A stretch of 64,000 bases of DNA from Paratinospora sagittata (GCA_035771175.1 CM069590.1:33060821-33124820), one strand, 5' to 3'; positions 35,587-50,286 are shown, numbered from the stretch's first letter. Notes: generated by a model from the sequence alone, not told the origin. Numbers and translations are program-made.

Positions 35587-38181
35587 TCTCGTTAGAAATA
35601 TCAGATTTTTGTCTAAGACGTGCCAATTGCAGGATAGCCTTATTTTTGAAAAATTAATATTTTGACACTAAAGAACCATTTCATTGACTCAAAACACTTT
35701 GATATAAGAATAAACACTTTTAAATAATTCAAAACTCATTAAAATTATGATTAAAACATTTCGGAAAACATTTTTGTAAAAATGAAATACTATATCGAAA
35801 GTGATTTTGAAGACTTTGCAATTTTCAGAGTTTTAGTGCTCAGATTGATCGAGGGGTTACCGTACACACAAGAGATCAAACTAATGCATTAGACATGAGA
35901 TATGTCTTCGTTCTTCGAGCTTGATCTTTGTAGAATTCGAAAGCTATTGTTTGATGTGTTCTTGATGCAAAACAGGTGATGTGTTCCTTTTTGATGTGTT
36001 ATCTTATCGAGACCACTTCATATACTTAGAGTTTTAAACAATGGATAGCCTCTGCAAATCTTCGCACACAAGGGATAAAATGAAGAACTAGCTGAACATC
36101 AAGACAGATTGCAATTTTGATTCAATTCGAAGCCTTTTTTTGCAAAGGCAAGAATCATTACTTTCTTCTCTTGAAAAACTCTTCGAAAAGCTCAATCTAA
36201 CTTGCAAATATCGTGCGTGTTGAATTTTTGAAAATCAGAGAATGAGTGTTTTATAAAATTTGAAGTTGAAGGTTAAAGAGCAAGAGTACTAAAAAATGAT
36301 TTAAAATCAAAACATTGTTCAATCTAAAGTTTTTTGGGCGTGCGAGACAATGGGAATCATCTAGGTGTTACTAGAGAATATTTCAATTAAGATAACCTGG
36401 CAAAACTGTGAAGGAATAGAAAAATCGAGCAAGGAGATGTGCCCACATTTTTCTCGTTAGAAATATAAGATTTTAGTCTAAGACGTGCAAATTGCTGGAT
36501 AGCCTTATTTTTGAAAAATTAATATTTTGACACTAAAGAACCATTTCATTGACTCAAAACACTTTGATATAAGATTAAACACTTTTAAATAATTCAAAAC
36601 TCATTAAAATTATGATTAAAACCTTTCAGAAAACATTTTTTTCAAAATGAAATACTATATCGAAAGTGATTTTGAAGACTTTGCAATTTTCAGAGTTTTA
36701 GTGCTGAGATTGATCGAGGGGTTACCCTACACACCAGAGATCAAACTAATGCATTAGACATGAGATATGTCTTCGTTCTTCGAGCTTGATCTTTGTAGAA
36801 TTCGAAAGCTATTGTTTGATGTGTTCTTGATGCAAAACAGGTGATGTGTTCCTTTTTGACGTGTTATCTTATCGAGACCACTTCATATACTTAGAGTTTT
36901 AAACAATGGATAGCCCCGGCAAATCTTCGCACACAAGGGATAAAATGAAGAACTAGCTGAACATCAAGACAGATTGCAATTTTGATTCAATTCGAAGCCT
37001 TTTTTTGCAAAGGCAAGAATCATTACTTTCTTCTCTTGAAAAACTCTTCGAAAAGCTCAATCTAACTTGCAAATATCGTGCGTGTTGTATTTTTGAAAAT
37101 CAGAGAATGAGTGTTTTATAAAATTTGAAGTTGAAGGTTAAAGAGCAAGAGTACTACAAAATGATTTGAATTCAAAACATTGTTCAATCTAAAGTTTTTT
37201 GGGCGTGCGAGACAATGGGAATCATCTAGGTGTTACTAGAGAATATTTCAATTAAGATAACCTGGCAAAACTGTGAAGGAATAGAAAAATCGAGCAAGCA
37301 GAAGTGCCCACATTTTTCTCGTTAGAAATATAAGATTTTAGTCTAAGACGTGCAAATTGCTGGATAGCCTTATTTTTGAAAAATTAATATTTTGACACTA
37401 AAGAACCATTTCATTGACTCAAAACACTTTGATATAAGATTAAACACTTTTAAATAATTCAAAACTCATTAAAATTATGATTAAAACCTTTCAGAAAACA
37501 TTTTTTTCAAAATGAAATACTATATCGAAAGTGATTTTGAAGACTTTGCAATTCTCAGAGTTTTAGTGCTCAGATTGATCGAGGGGTTGCCCTACACACC
37601 AGAGATCAAACTAATGCATTAGACATGAGATATGTCTTCGTTCTTCGAGCTTGATCTTTGTCGAATTCGAAAGCTATTGTTTGGTGTGTTCTTGATGCAA
37701 AACAGGTGATGTGTTCCTTTTTGATGTGTTATCTTATCGAGACCACTTCATATACTTAGAGTTTTAAACAATGGATAGCCTTTGCAAATCTTCGCACACA
37801 AGGGATAAAATGAAGAACTAGCTGAACATCAAGACAGATTGCAATTTTGATTCAATTCGAAGCCTTTTTTTGCAAAGGCAAGAATCATTACTTTCTTCTC
37901 TTGAAAAACTCTTCGAAAAGCTCAATCTAACTTGCAAATATCGTGCGTGTTGTATTTTTGAAAATCAGAGAATAAGTGTTTTAAAAAATTTGAAGTTGAA
38001 GGTTAAAGAGCAAGAGTACTACAAAATGATTTGAATTCAAAACATTGTTCAATCTAAAGTTTTTTGCGCGTGCGAGACAATGGGAATCATCTAGGTGTTA
38101 CTAGAGAATATTTCGGTTAGGATAACCTGGCAAAACTGTGAAGGAATAGAAAAATCGAGCAAGCAGAAGTGCCCACATTTT
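35587..38181. repeat. Trimer unit B-A-A (M42-M44), 2595 bp
   Basis: M42 (35587) is B with 'tttttgtct', 'aaaacatttcgg', 'gctcag', 'gtacacacaag', 'ttaaaatc' and 'ggagatg'. M43 (36452) is A with 'gacgtg' and 'gccccggc', matching M41 1730 bp earlier, so M40-M41 and M42-M43 also look like a dimer duplication at their 3' halves. M44 (37317) is A with 'attctcag', 'ggttgcc', 'gtcgaattc', 'ttggtgtg', 'ttaaaaaatt', 'gcgcgtg' and 'cggttagg'. Confidence 0.84.
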
Positions 38182-40776
38182 TCTCGTTAGAAATATCAGA
38201 TTTTTGTCTAAGACGTGCCAATTGCAGGATAGCCTTATTTTTGAAAAATTAATATTTTGACACTAAAGAACCATTTCATTGACTCAAAACACTTTGATAT
38301 AAGAATAAACACTTTTAAATAATTCAAAACTCATTAAAATTATGATTAAAACATTTCGGAAAACATTTTTGTAAAAATGAAATACTATATCGAAAGTGAT
38401 TTTGAAGACTTTGCAATTTTCAGAGTTTTAGTGCTCAGATTGATCGAGGGGTTACCGTACACACAAGAGATCAAACTAATGCATTAGACATGAGATATGT
38501 CTTCGTTCTTCGAGCTTGATCTTTGTAGAATTCGAAAGCTATTGTTTGATGTGTTCTTGATGCAAAACAGGTGATGTGTTCCTTTTTGATGTGTTATCTT
38601 ATCGAGACCACTTCATATACTTAGAGTTTTAAACAATGGATAGCCCCTGCAAATCTTCGCACACAAGGGATAAAATGAAGAACTAGCTGAACATCAAGAC
38701 AGATTGCAATTTTGATTCAATTCGAAGCCTTTTTTTGCAAAGGCAAGAATCATTACTTTCTTCTCTTGAAAAACTCTTCGAAAAGCTCAATCTAACTTGC
38801 AAATATCGTGCGTGTTGTATTTTTGAAAATCAGAGAATGAGTGTTTTATAAAATTTGAAGTTGAAGGTTAAAGAGCAAGAGTACTACAAAATGATTTGAA
38901 TTCAAAACATTGTTCAATCTAAAGTTTTTTGGGCGTGCGAGACAATGGGAATCATCTAGGTGTTACTAGAGAATATTTCAATTAAGATAACCTGGCAAAA
39001 CTGTGAAGGAATAGAAAAATCGAGCAAGCAGAAGTGCCCACATTTTTCTCGTTAGAAATATAAGATTTTAGTCTAAGACGTGCAAATTGCTGGATAGCCT
39101 TATTTTTGAAAAATTAATATTTTGACACTAAAGAACCATTTCATTGACTCAAAACACTTTGATATAAGATTAAACACTTTTAAATAATTCAAAACTCATT
39201 AAAATTATGATTAAAACCTTTCAGAAAACATTTTTTTCAAAATGAAATACTATATCGAAAGTGATTTTGAAGACTTTGCAATTTTCAGAGTTTTAGTGCT
39301 GAGATTGATCGAGGGGTTACCCTACACACCAGAGATCAAACTAATGCATTAGACATGAGATATGTCTTCGTTCTTCGAGCTTGATCTTTGTCGAATTCGA
39401 AAGCTATTGTTTGATGTGTTCTTGCTGCAAAACAGGTGATGTGTTCCTTTTTGATGTGTTATCTCATCGAGACCACTTCATATACTTAGAGTTTTAAACA
39501 ATGGATAGCCTCTGCAAATCTTCGCACACAAGGGATAAAATGAAGAACTAGCTGAACATCAAGACAGATTGCAATTTTGATTCAATTCGAAGCCTTTTTT
39601 TGCAAAGGCAAGAATCATTACTTTCTTCTCTTGAAAAACTCTTCGAAAAGCTCAATCTAACTTGCAAATATCGTGCGTGTTGTATTTTTGAAAATCAGAG
39701 AATAAGTGTTTTATAAAATTTGAAGTTGAAGGTTAAAGAGCAAGAGTACTACAAAATGATTTGAATTCAAAACATTGTTCAATCCAAAGTTTTTTGGGCG
39801 TGCGAGACAATGGGAATCATCTAGGTGTTACTAGAGAATATTTCGGTTAGGATAACCTGGCAAAACTGTGAAGGAATAGAAAAAACGAGCAAGCAGAAGT
39901 GCCCACATTTTTCTCGTTAGAAATATAAGATTTTAGTCTAAGACGTGCCAATTGCAGTATAGCCTTATTTTTGAAAAATTAATATTTTGACACTAAAGAA
40001 CCATTTCATTGACTCAAAACACTTTGATATAAGAATAAACACTTTTAAATAATTCAAAACTCATTAAAATTATGATTAAAACATTTCGGAAAACATTTTT
40101 GTAAAAATGAAATACTATATCGAAAGTGATTTTGAAGACTTTGCAATTTTCAGAGTTTTAGTGCTCAGATTGATCGAGGGGTTACCCTACACACCAGAGA
40201 TCAAACTAATGCATTAGACATGAGATATGTCTTCGTTCTTCGAGCTTGATCTTTGTCGAATTCGAAAGCTATTGTTTGATGTGTTCTTGATGCAAAACAG
40301 GTGATGTGTTCCTTTTTGATGTGTTATCTCATCGAGACCACTTCATATACTTAGAGTTTTAAACAATGGATAGCCTCTGCAAATCTTCGCACACAAGGGA
40401 TAAAATGAAGAACTAGCTGAACATCAAGACAGATTGCAATTTTGATTCAATTCGAAGCCTTTTTTTGCAAAGGCAAGAATCATTACTTTCTTCTCTTGAA
40501 AAACTCTTCGAAAAGCTCAATCTAACTTGCAAATATCGTGCGTGTTGTATTTTTGAAAATCAGAGAATAAGTGTTTTATAAAATTTGAAGTTGAAGGTTA
40601 AAGAGCAAGAGTACTACAAAATGATTTGAATTCAAAACATTGTTCAATCTAAAGTTTTTTGCGCGTGCGAGACAATGGGAATCATCTAGGTGTTACTAGA
40701 GAATATTTCGGTTAGGATAACCTGGCAAAACTGTGAAGGAATAGAAAAAACGAGCAAGCAGAAGTGCCCACATTTT
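38182..40776. repeat. Trimer unit B-A-A/B (M45-M47), 2595 bp
   Basis: M45 (38182) is B with 'tttttgtct', 'gctcag', 'gtacacacaag' and 'gcccctgc'. M46 (39047) is A with 'gtcgaattc', 'cttgctgc', 'ctcatcg', 'cggttagg' and 'gaaaaaacg'. M47 (39912) is a hybrid: an A-like 'tataagattttag' start, the B body ('gcagtatag', 'agaataaac', 'aaaacattt', 'gctcag'), then 'gtcgaattc', 'ctcatcg', 'gcgcgtg' and 'gaaaaaacg' as in M46 and M52. Confidence 0.82.
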
Positions 40777-43370
40777 TCTCGTTAGAAATATCAGATTTTT
40801 GTCTAAGACGTGCCAATTGCAGTATAGCCTTATTTTTGAAAAATTAATATTTTGACACTAAAGAACCATTTCATTGACTCAAAACACTTTGATATAAGAA
40901 TAAACACTTTTAAATAATTCAAAACTCATTAAAATTATGATTAAAACATTTCGGAAAACATTTTTGTAAAAATGAAATACTATATCGAAAGTGATTTTGA
41001 AGACTTTGCAATTTTCAGAGTTTTAGTGCTCAGATTGATCGAGGGGTTACCGTACACACAAGAGATCAAACTAATGCATTAGACATGAGATATGTCTTCG
41101 TTCTTCGAACTTGATCATTGTAGAATTCGAAAGCTATTGTTTGATGTGTTCTTGATGCAAAACAGGTGATGTGTTCCTCTTTGATGTGTTATCTTACCGA
41201 GACCACTTCATATACTTAGAGTTTTAAACAATGGATAGCCCCTGCAAATCTTAGCACACAAGGGATAAAATGAAGAACTAGCTGAACATCAAGACAGAAT
41301 GCTATTTTGATTCAATTCGAAGCCTTTTTTTGCAAAGGCAAGAATCATTACTTTCTTCTCTTGAAAAACTCTTCGAAAAGCTCAATCTAACTTGCAAATA
41401 TCGTGCGTGTTGAATTTTTGAAAATCAGAGAATGAGTGTTTTATAAAATTTGAAGTTGAAGGTTAAAGAGCAAGAGTACTAAAAAATGATTTAAATTCAA
41501 AACATTGTTCAATCTAAAGTTTTTTGGGCGTGCGAGACAATGGGAATCATCTAGGTGTTACTAGAGAATATTTCAATTAAGATAACCTAGCAAAACTGTG
41601 AAGGAATAGAAAAATCGAGCAAGTAGATGTGCCCACATTTTTCTCGTTAGAAATATAAGATTTTAGTCTAAGACGTGCAAATTGCTGGATAGCCTTATTT
41701 TTGAAAAATTAATATTTTGACACTAAAGAACCATTTCATTGACTCAAAACACTTTGATATAAGATTAAACACTTTTAAATAATTCAAAACTCATTAAAAT
41801 TATGATTAAAACCTTTCACAAAACATTTTTTCAAAATGAAATACTATATCGAAAGTGATTTTGAAGACTTTGCAATTTTCAGAGTTTTAGTGCTGAGATT
41901 GATCGAGGGGTTACCCTACACCCCAGAGATCAAACTAATGCATTAGACATGAGATATGTCTTCGTTTTTCGAGCTTGATCTTTGTAGAATTCGAAAGCTA
42001 TTGTTTGATGTGTTCTTGATGCAAAACAGGTGATGTGTTCCTTTTTGATGTGTTATCTTATCGAGACCACTTCATATACTTAGAGTTTTAAACAATGGAT
42101 AGCCCCTGCAAATCTTCGCACACAAGGGATAAAATGAAGAACTAGCTGAACATCAAGACAGATTGCAATTTTGATTCAATTCGAAGCCTTTTTTTGCAAA
42201 GGCAAGAATCATTACTTTCTTCTCTTGAAAAACTCTTCGAAAAGCTCAATCTAACTTGCAAATATCGTGCGTGTTGTATTTTTGAAAATCAGAGAATGAG
42301 TGTTTTATAAAATTTGAAGTTGAAGGTTAAAGAGCAAGAGTACTACAAAATGATTTGAATTCAAAACATTGTTCAATCTAAAGTTTTTTGAGCGTGCGAG
42401 ACAATGGGAATCATCTAGGTGTTACTAGAGAATATTTCAATTAAGATAACCTGGCAAAACTGTGAAGGAATAGAAAAATCGAGCAAGCAGAAGTGCCCAC
42501 ATTTTTCTCGTTAGAAATATAAGATTTTAGTCTAAGACGTGCAAATTGCTGGATAGCCTTATTTTTGAAAAATTAATATTTTGACACTAAAGAACCATTT
42601 CATTGACTCAAAACACTTTGATATAAGATTAAACACTTTTAAATAATTCAAAACTCATTAAAGTTATGATTAAAACCTTCCATAAAACATTTTTTTCAAA
42701 ATGAAATACTATATCGAAAGTGATTTTGAAGACTTTGCAATTTTCAGAGTTTTAGTGCTGAGATTGATCGAGGGGTTACCCTACACCCCAGAGATCAAAC
42801 TAATGCATTAGACATGAGATATGTCTTCGTTCTTCGAGCTTGATCTTTGTAGAATTCGAAAGCTATTGTTTGATGTGTTCTTGATGCAAAACAGGTGATG
42901 TGTTCCTTTTTGATGTGTTATCTTATCGAGACCACTTCATATACTTAGAGTTTTAAACAATGGATAGCCTTTGCAAATCTTCGCACACAAGGGATAAAAT
43001 GAAGAACTAGCTGAACATCAAGACAGATTGCAATTTTGATTCAATTCGAAGCCTTTTTTTGCAAAGGCAAGAATCATTACTTTCTTCTCTTGAAAAACTC
43101 TTCGAAAAGCTCAATCTAACTTGCAAATATCGTGCGTGTTGTATTTTTGAAAATCAGAGAATAAGTGTTTTATAAAATTTGAAGTTGAAGGTTAAAGAGC
43201 AAGAGTACTACAAAATGATTTGAATTCAAAACATTGTTCAATCTAAAGTTTTTTGCGCGTGCGAGACAATGGGAATCATCTAGGTGTTACTAGAGAATAT
43301 TTCGGTTAGGATAACCTGGCAAAACTGTGAAGGAATAGAAAAATCGAGCAAGCAGAAGTGCCCACATTTT
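40777..43370. repeat. Trimer unit B-A-A (M48-M50), founder-like for the copies at 45101 and 47694
   Basis: M48 (40777) is B with 'gcagtatag', 'cgaacttgatcattg', 'gcccctgc', 'gaatgctatttt', 'ttaaattc' and 'acctagc'. M49 (41642) is A with 'ttcacaaaac', a one-T loss, 'ctacacccc', 'cgtttttcgag' and 'gagcgtgcg'. M50 (42506) is A with 'aaagttatg', 'ccttccataaaac', 'ataagtg', 'gcgcgtg' and 'cggttagg'. All three recur in M53-M55 and M56-M58 with few changes. Confidence 0.9.
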
Positions 43371-45100
43371 TCTCGTTAGAAATATCAGATTTTTGTCTAA
43401 GACGTGCCAATTGCAGGATAGCCTTATTTTTGAAAAATTAATATTTTGACACTAAAGAACCATTTCATTGACTCAAAACACTTTGATATAAGAATAAACA
43501 CTTTTAAATAATTCAAAACTCATTAAAATTATGATTAAAACATTTCGGAAAACATTTTTGTAAAAATGAAATACTATATCGAAAGTGATTTTGAAGACTT
43601 TGCAATTTTCAGAGTTTTAGTGCTCAGATTGATCGAGGGGTTACCGTACACACAAGAGATCAAACTAATGCATTAGACATGAGATATGTCTTCGTTCTTC
43701 GAGCTTGATCTTTGTAGAATTCGAAAGCTATTGTTTGATGTGTTCTTGATGCAAAATAGGTGATGTGTTCCTTTTTGATGTGTTATCTTATCGAGACCAC
43801 TTCATATACTTAGAGTTTTAAACAATGCATAGCCCCTGCAAATCTTCGCACACAAGGGATAAAATGAAGAACTAGCTGAACATCAAGACAGATTGCAATT
43901 TTGATTCAATTCGAAGCCTTTTTTTGCAAAGGCAAGAATCATTACTTTCTTCTCTTGAAAAACTCTTCGAAAAGCTCAATCTAACTTGCAAATATCGTGC
44001 GTGTTGTATTTTTGAAAATCAGAGAATGAGTGTTTTATAAAATTTGAAGTTGAAGGTTAAAGAGCAAGAGTACTACAAAATGATTTGAATTCAAAACATT
44101 GTTCAATCTAAAGTTTTTTGGGCGTGCGAGACAATGGGAATCATCTAGGTGTTACTAGAGAATATTTCAATTAAGATAACCTGGCAAAACTGTGAAGGAA
44201 TAGAAAAATCGAGCAAGCAGAAGTGCCCACATTTTTCTCGTTAGAAATATAAGATTTTAGTCTAAGACGTGCAAATTGCTGGATAGCCTTATTTTTGAAA
44301 AATTAATATTTTGACACTAAAGAACCATTTCATTGACTCAAAACACTTTGATATAAGATTAAACACTTTTAAATAATTCAAAACTCATTAAAATTATGAT
44401 TAAAACCTTTCAGAAAACATTTTTTTCAAAATGAAATACTATATCGAAAGTGATTTTGAAGACTTTGCAATTTTAAGAGTTTAAGTGCTGAGATTGATCG
44501 AGGGGTTACCCTACACACCAGAGATCAAACTAATGCATTAGACATGAGATATGTCTTCGTTCTTCGAGCTTGATCTTTGTCGAATTCGAAAGCTATTGTT
44601 TGATGTGTTCTTGATGCAAAACAGGTGATGTGTTCCTTTTTGATGTGTTATCTCATCGAGACCACTTCATATACTTAGAGTTTTAAACAATGGATAGCCT
44701 CTGCAAATCTTCGCACACAAGGGATAAAATGAAGAACTAGCTGAACATCAAGACAGATTGCAATTTTGATTCAATTCGAAGCCTTTTTTTGCAAAGGCAA
44801 GAATCATTACTTTCTTCTCTTGAAAAACTCTTCGAAAAGCTCAATCTAACTTGCAAATATCGTGCGTGTTGTATTTTTGAAAATCAGAGAATAAGTGTTT
44901 TATAAAATTTGAAGTTGAAGGTTAAAGAGCAAGAGTACTACAAAATGATTTGAATTCAAAACATTGTTCAATCTAAAGTTTTTTGCGCGTGCGAGACAAT
45001 GGGAATCATCTAGGTGTTACTAGAGAATATTTCGGTTAGGATAACCTGGCAAAACTGTGAAGGAATAGAAAAAACGAGCAAGCAGAAGTGCCCACATTTT
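43371..45100. repeat. Collapsed unit B-A (M51-M52), 1730 bp
   Basis: M51 (43371) is B, M45-like ('gcaggatag', 'gtacacacaag', 'gcccctgc') with private 'aaaatagg' and 'atgcatagcc'. M52 (44236) is A with 'tttaagagtttaag', 'gtcgaattc', 'ctcatcg', 'gcgcgtg' and 'gaaaaaacg', so its 3' half matches M46/M47. The B-to-B spacing here is 1730 bp instead of about 2594, so one monomer has been lost from a trimer unit. Confidence 0.85.
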
Positions 45101-47693
45101 TCTCGTTAGAAATATCAGATTTTTGTCTAAGACGTGCCAATTGCAGTATAGCCTTATTTTTGAAAAATTAATATTTTGACACTAAAGAACCATTTCATTG
45201 ACTCAAAACACTTTGATATAAGAATAAACACTTTTAAATAATTCAAAACTCATTAAAATTATGATTAAAACATTTCGGAAAACATTTTTGTAAAAATGAA
45301 ATACTATATCGAAAGTGATTTTGAAGACTTTGCAATTTTCAGAGTTTTAGTGCTCAGATTGATCGAGGGGTTACCGTACACACAAGAGATCAAACTAATG
45401 CATTAGACATGAGATATGTCTTCGTTCTTCGAACTTGATCATTGTAGAATTCGAAAGCTATTGTTTGATGTGTTCTTGATGCAAAACAGGTGATGTGTTC
45501 CTCTTTGATGTGTTATCTTACCGAGACCACTTCATATACTTAGAGTTTTAAACAATGGATAGCCCCTGCAAATCTTAGCACACAAGGGATAAAATGAAGA
45601 ACTAGCTGAACATCAAGACAGAATGCTATTTTGATTCAATTCGAAGCCTTTTTTTGCAAAGGCAAGAATCATTACTTTCTTCTCTTGAAAAACTCTTCGA
45701 AAAGCTCAATCTAACTTGCAAATATCGTGCGTGTTGAATTTTTGAAAATCAGAGAATGAGTGTTTTATAAAATTTGAAGTTGAAGGTTAAAGAGCAAGAG
45801 TACTAAAAAATGATTTAAATTCAAAACATTGTTCAATCTAAAGTTTTTTGGGCGTGCGAGACAATGGGAATCATCTAGGTGTTACTAGAGAATATTTCAA
45901 TTAAGATAACCTAGCAAAACTGTGAAGGAATAGAAAAATCGAGCAAGTAGATGTGCCCACATTTTTCTCGTTAGAAATATAAGATTTTAGTCTAAGACGT
46001 GCAAATTGCTGGATAGCCTTATTTTTGAAAAATTAATATTTTGACACTAAAGAACCATTTCATTGACTCAAAACACTTTGATATAAGATTAAACACTTTT
46101 AAATAATTCAAAACTCATTAAAATTATGATTAAAACCTTTCACAAAACATTTTTTCAAAATGAAATACTATATCGAAAGTGATTTTGAAGACTTTGCAAT
46201 TTTCAGAGTTTTAGTGCTGAGATTGATCGAGGGGTTACCCTACACCCCAGAGATCAAACTAATGCATTAGACATGAGATATGTCTTCGTTTTTCGAGCTT
46301 GATCTTTGTAGAATTCGAAAGCTATTGTTTGATGTGTTCTTGATGCAAAACAGGTGATGTGTTCCTTTTTGATGTGTTATCTCATCGAGACCACTTCATA
46401 TACTTAGAGTTTTAAACAATGGATAGCCTCTGCAAATCTTCGCACACAAGGGATAAAATGAAGAACTAGCTGAACATCAAGACAGATTGCAATTTTGATT
46501 CAATTCGAAGCCTTTTTTGCAAAGGCAAGAATCATTACTTTCTTCTCTTGAAAAACTCTTCGAAAAGCTCAATCTAACTTGCAAATATCGTGCGTGTTGT
46601 ATTTTTGAAAATCAGAGAATGAGTGTTTTATAAAATTTGAAGTTGAAGGTTAAAGAGCAAGAGTACTACAAAATGATTTGAATTCAAAACATTGTTCAAT
46701 CTAAAGTTTTTTGAGCGTGCGAGACAATGGGAATCATCTAGGTGTTACTAGAGAATATTTCAATTAAGATAACCTGGCAAAACTGTGAAGGAATAGAAAA
46801 ATCGAGCAAGCAGAAGTGCCCACATTTTTCTCGTTAGAAATATAAGATTTTAGTCTAAGACGTGCAAATTGCTGGATAGCCTTATTTTTGAAAAATTAAT
46901 ATTTTGACACTAAAGAACCATTTCATTGACTCAAAACACTTTGATATAAGATTAAACACTTTTAAATAATTCAAAACTCATTAAAGTTATGATTAAAACC
47001 TTCCATAAAACATTTTTTTCAAAATGAAATACTATATCGAAAGTGATTTTGAAGACTTTGCAATTTTCAGAGTTTTAGTGCTGAGATTGATCGAGGGGTT
47101 ACCCTACACCCCAGAGATCAAACTAATGCATTAGACATGAGATATGTCTTCGTTCTTCGAGCTTGATCTTTGTAGAATTCGAAAGCTATTGTTTGATGTG
47201 TTCTTGATGCAAAACAGGTGATGTGTTCCTTTTTGATGTGTTATCTTATCGAGACCACTTCATATACTTAGAGTTTTAAACAATGGATAGCCTCTGCAAA
47301 TCTTCGCACACAAGGGATAAAATGAAGAACTAGCTGAACATCAAGACAGATTGCAATTTTGATTCAATTCGAAGCCTTTTTTTGCAAAGGCAAGAATCAT
47401 TACTTTCTTCTCTTGAAAAACTCTTCGAAAAGCTCAATCTAACTTGCAAATATCGTGCGTGTTGTATTTTTGAAAATCAGAGAATAAGTGTTTTATAAAA
47501 TTTGAAGTTGAAGGTTAAAGAGCAAGAGTACTACAAAATGATTTGAATTCAAAACATTGTTCAATCTAAAGTTTTTTGCGCGTGCGAGACAATGGGAATC
47601 ATCTAGGTGTTACTAGAGAATATTTCGGTTAGGATAACCTGGCAAAACTGTGAAGGAATAGAAAAAACGAGCAAGCAGAAGTGCCCACATTTT
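45101..47693. repeat. Higher-order trimer, 2593 bp, copy 1 of an apparently identical pair (M53-M55)
   Basis: M53 (45101), M54 (45966) and M55 (46829) repeat M48-M50 4324 bp on. M54 differs from M49 in 'ctcatcg', 'cctctgc' and a one-base shorter T-run ('gccttttttgc'). M55 differs from M50 in 'cctctgc' and 'gaaaaaacg'. The 863-bp length of M54 reflects the two one-base T losses. I could see no difference from the next unit. Confidence 0.93.
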
Positions 47694-50286
47694 TCTCGTT
47701 AGAAATATCAGATTTTTGTCTAAGACGTGCCAATTGCAGTATAGCCTTATTTTTGAAAAATTAATATTTTGACACTAAAGAACCATTTCATTGACTCAAA
47801 ACACTTTGATATAAGAATAAACACTTTTAAATAATTCAAAACTCATTAAAATTATGATTAAAACATTTCGGAAAACATTTTTGTAAAAATGAAATACTAT
47901 ATCGAAAGTGATTTTGAAGACTTTGCAATTTTCAGAGTTTTAGTGCTCAGATTGATCGAGGGGTTACCGTACACACAAGAGATCAAACTAATGCATTAGA
48001 CATGAGATATGTCTTCGTTCTTCGAACTTGATCATTGTAGAATTCGAAAGCTATTGTTTGATGTGTTCTTGATGCAAAACAGGTGATGTGTTCCTCTTTG
48101 ATGTGTTATCTTACCGAGACCACTTCATATACTTAGAGTTTTAAACAATGGATAGCCCCTGCAAATCTTAGCACACAAGGGATAAAATGAAGAACTAGCT
48201 GAACATCAAGACAGAATGCTATTTTGATTCAATTCGAAGCCTTTTTTTGCAAAGGCAAGAATCATTACTTTCTTCTCTTGAAAAACTCTTCGAAAAGCTC
48301 AATCTAACTTGCAAATATCGTGCGTGTTGAATTTTTGAAAATCAGAGAATGAGTGTTTTATAAAATTTGAAGTTGAAGGTTAAAGAGCAAGAGTACTAAA
48401 AAATGATTTAAATTCAAAACATTGTTCAATCTAAAGTTTTTTGGGCGTGCGAGACAATGGGAATCATCTAGGTGTTACTAGAGAATATTTCAATTAAGAT
48501 AACCTAGCAAAACTGTGAAGGAATAGAAAAATCGAGCAAGTAGATGTGCCCACATTTTTCTCGTTAGAAATATAAGATTTTAGTCTAAGACGTGCAAATT
48601 GCTGGATAGCCTTATTTTTGAAAAATTAATATTTTGACACTAAAGAACCATTTCATTGACTCAAAACACTTTGATATAAGATTAAACACTTTTAAATAAT
48701 TCAAAACTCATTAAAATTATGATTAAAACCTTTCACAAAACATTTTTTCAAAATGAAATACTATATCGAAAGTGATTTTGAAGACTTTGCAATTTTCAGA
48801 GTTTTAGTGCTGAGATTGATCGAGGGGTTACCCTACACCCCAGAGATCAAACTAATGCATTAGACATGAGATATGTCTTCGTTTTTCGAGCTTGATCTTT
48901 GTAGAATTCGAAAGCTATTGTTTGATGTGTTCTTGATGCAAAACAGGTGATGTGTTCCTTTTTGATGTGTTATCTCATCGAGACCACTTCATATACTTAG
49001 AGTTTTAAACAATGGATAGCCTCTGCAAATCTTCGCACACAAGGGATAAAATGAAGAACTAGCTGAACATCAAGACAGATTGCAATTTTGATTCAATTCG
49101 AAGCCTTTTTTGCAAAGGCAAGAATCATTACTTTCTTCTCTTGAAAAACTCTTCGAAAAGCTCAATCTAACTTGCAAATATCGTGCGTGTTGTATTTTTG
49201 AAAATCAGAGAATGAGTGTTTTATAAAATTTGAAGTTGAAGGTTAAAGAGCAAGAGTACTACAAAATGATTTGAATTCAAAACATTGTTCAATCTAAAGT
49301 TTTTTGAGCGTGCGAGACAATGGGAATCATCTAGGTGTTACTAGAGAATATTTCAATTAAGATAACCTGGCAAAACTGTGAAGGAATAGAAAAATCGAGC
49401 AAGCAGAAGTGCCCACATTTTTCTCGTTAGAAATATAAGATTTTAGTCTAAGACGTGCAAATTGCTGGATAGCCTTATTTTTGAAAAATTAATATTTTGA
49501 CACTAAAGAACCATTTCATTGACTCAAAACACTTTGATATAAGATTAAACACTTTTAAATAATTCAAAACTCATTAAAGTTATGATTAAAACCTTCCATA
49601 AAACATTTTTTTCAAAATGAAATACTATATCGAAAGTGATTTTGAAGACTTTGCAATTTTCAGAGTTTTAGTGCTGAGATTGATCGAGGGGTTACCCTAC
49701 ACCCCAGAGATCAAACTAATGCATTAGACATGAGATATGTCTTCGTTCTTCGAGCTTGATCTTTGTAGAATTCGAAAGCTATTGTTTGATGTGTTCTTGA
49801 TGCAAAACAGGTGATGTGTTCCTTTTTGATGTGTTATCTTATCGAGACCACTTCATATACTTAGAGTTTTAAACAATGGATAGCCTCTGCAAATCTTCGC
49901 ACACAAGGGATAAAATGAAGAACTAGCTGAACATCAAGACAGATTGCAATTTTGATTCAATTCGAAGCCTTTTTTTGCAAAGGCAAGAATCATTACTTTC
50001 TTCTCTTGAAAAACTCTTCGAAAAGCTCAATCTAACTTGCAAATATCGTGCGTGTTGTATTTTTGAAAATCAGAGAATAAGTGTTTTATAAAATTTGAAG
50101 TTGAAGGTTAAAGAGCAAGAGTACTACAAAATGATTTGAATTCAAAACATTGTTCAATCTAAAGTTTTTTGCGCGTGCGAGACAATGGGAATCATCTAGG
50201 TGTTACTAGAGAATATTTCGGTTAGGATAACCTGGCAAAACTGTGAAGGAATAGAAAAAACGAGCAAGCAGAAGTGCCCACATTTT
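47694..50286. repeat. Higher-order trimer, 2593 bp, copy 2 (M56-M58)
   Basis: M56 (47694), M57 (48559) and M58 (49422) repeat M53-M55 with the same lengths (865, 863, 865) and the same private marks: 'gcagtatag', 'cgaacttg', 'gaatgctatttt', 'acctagc', 'ttcacaaaac', 'cgtttttcgag', 'gagcg', 'ccttccataaaac' and 'gaaaaaacg'. I saw no difference by eye, which indicates a very recent duplication, true or from assembly. Confidence 0.93.
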
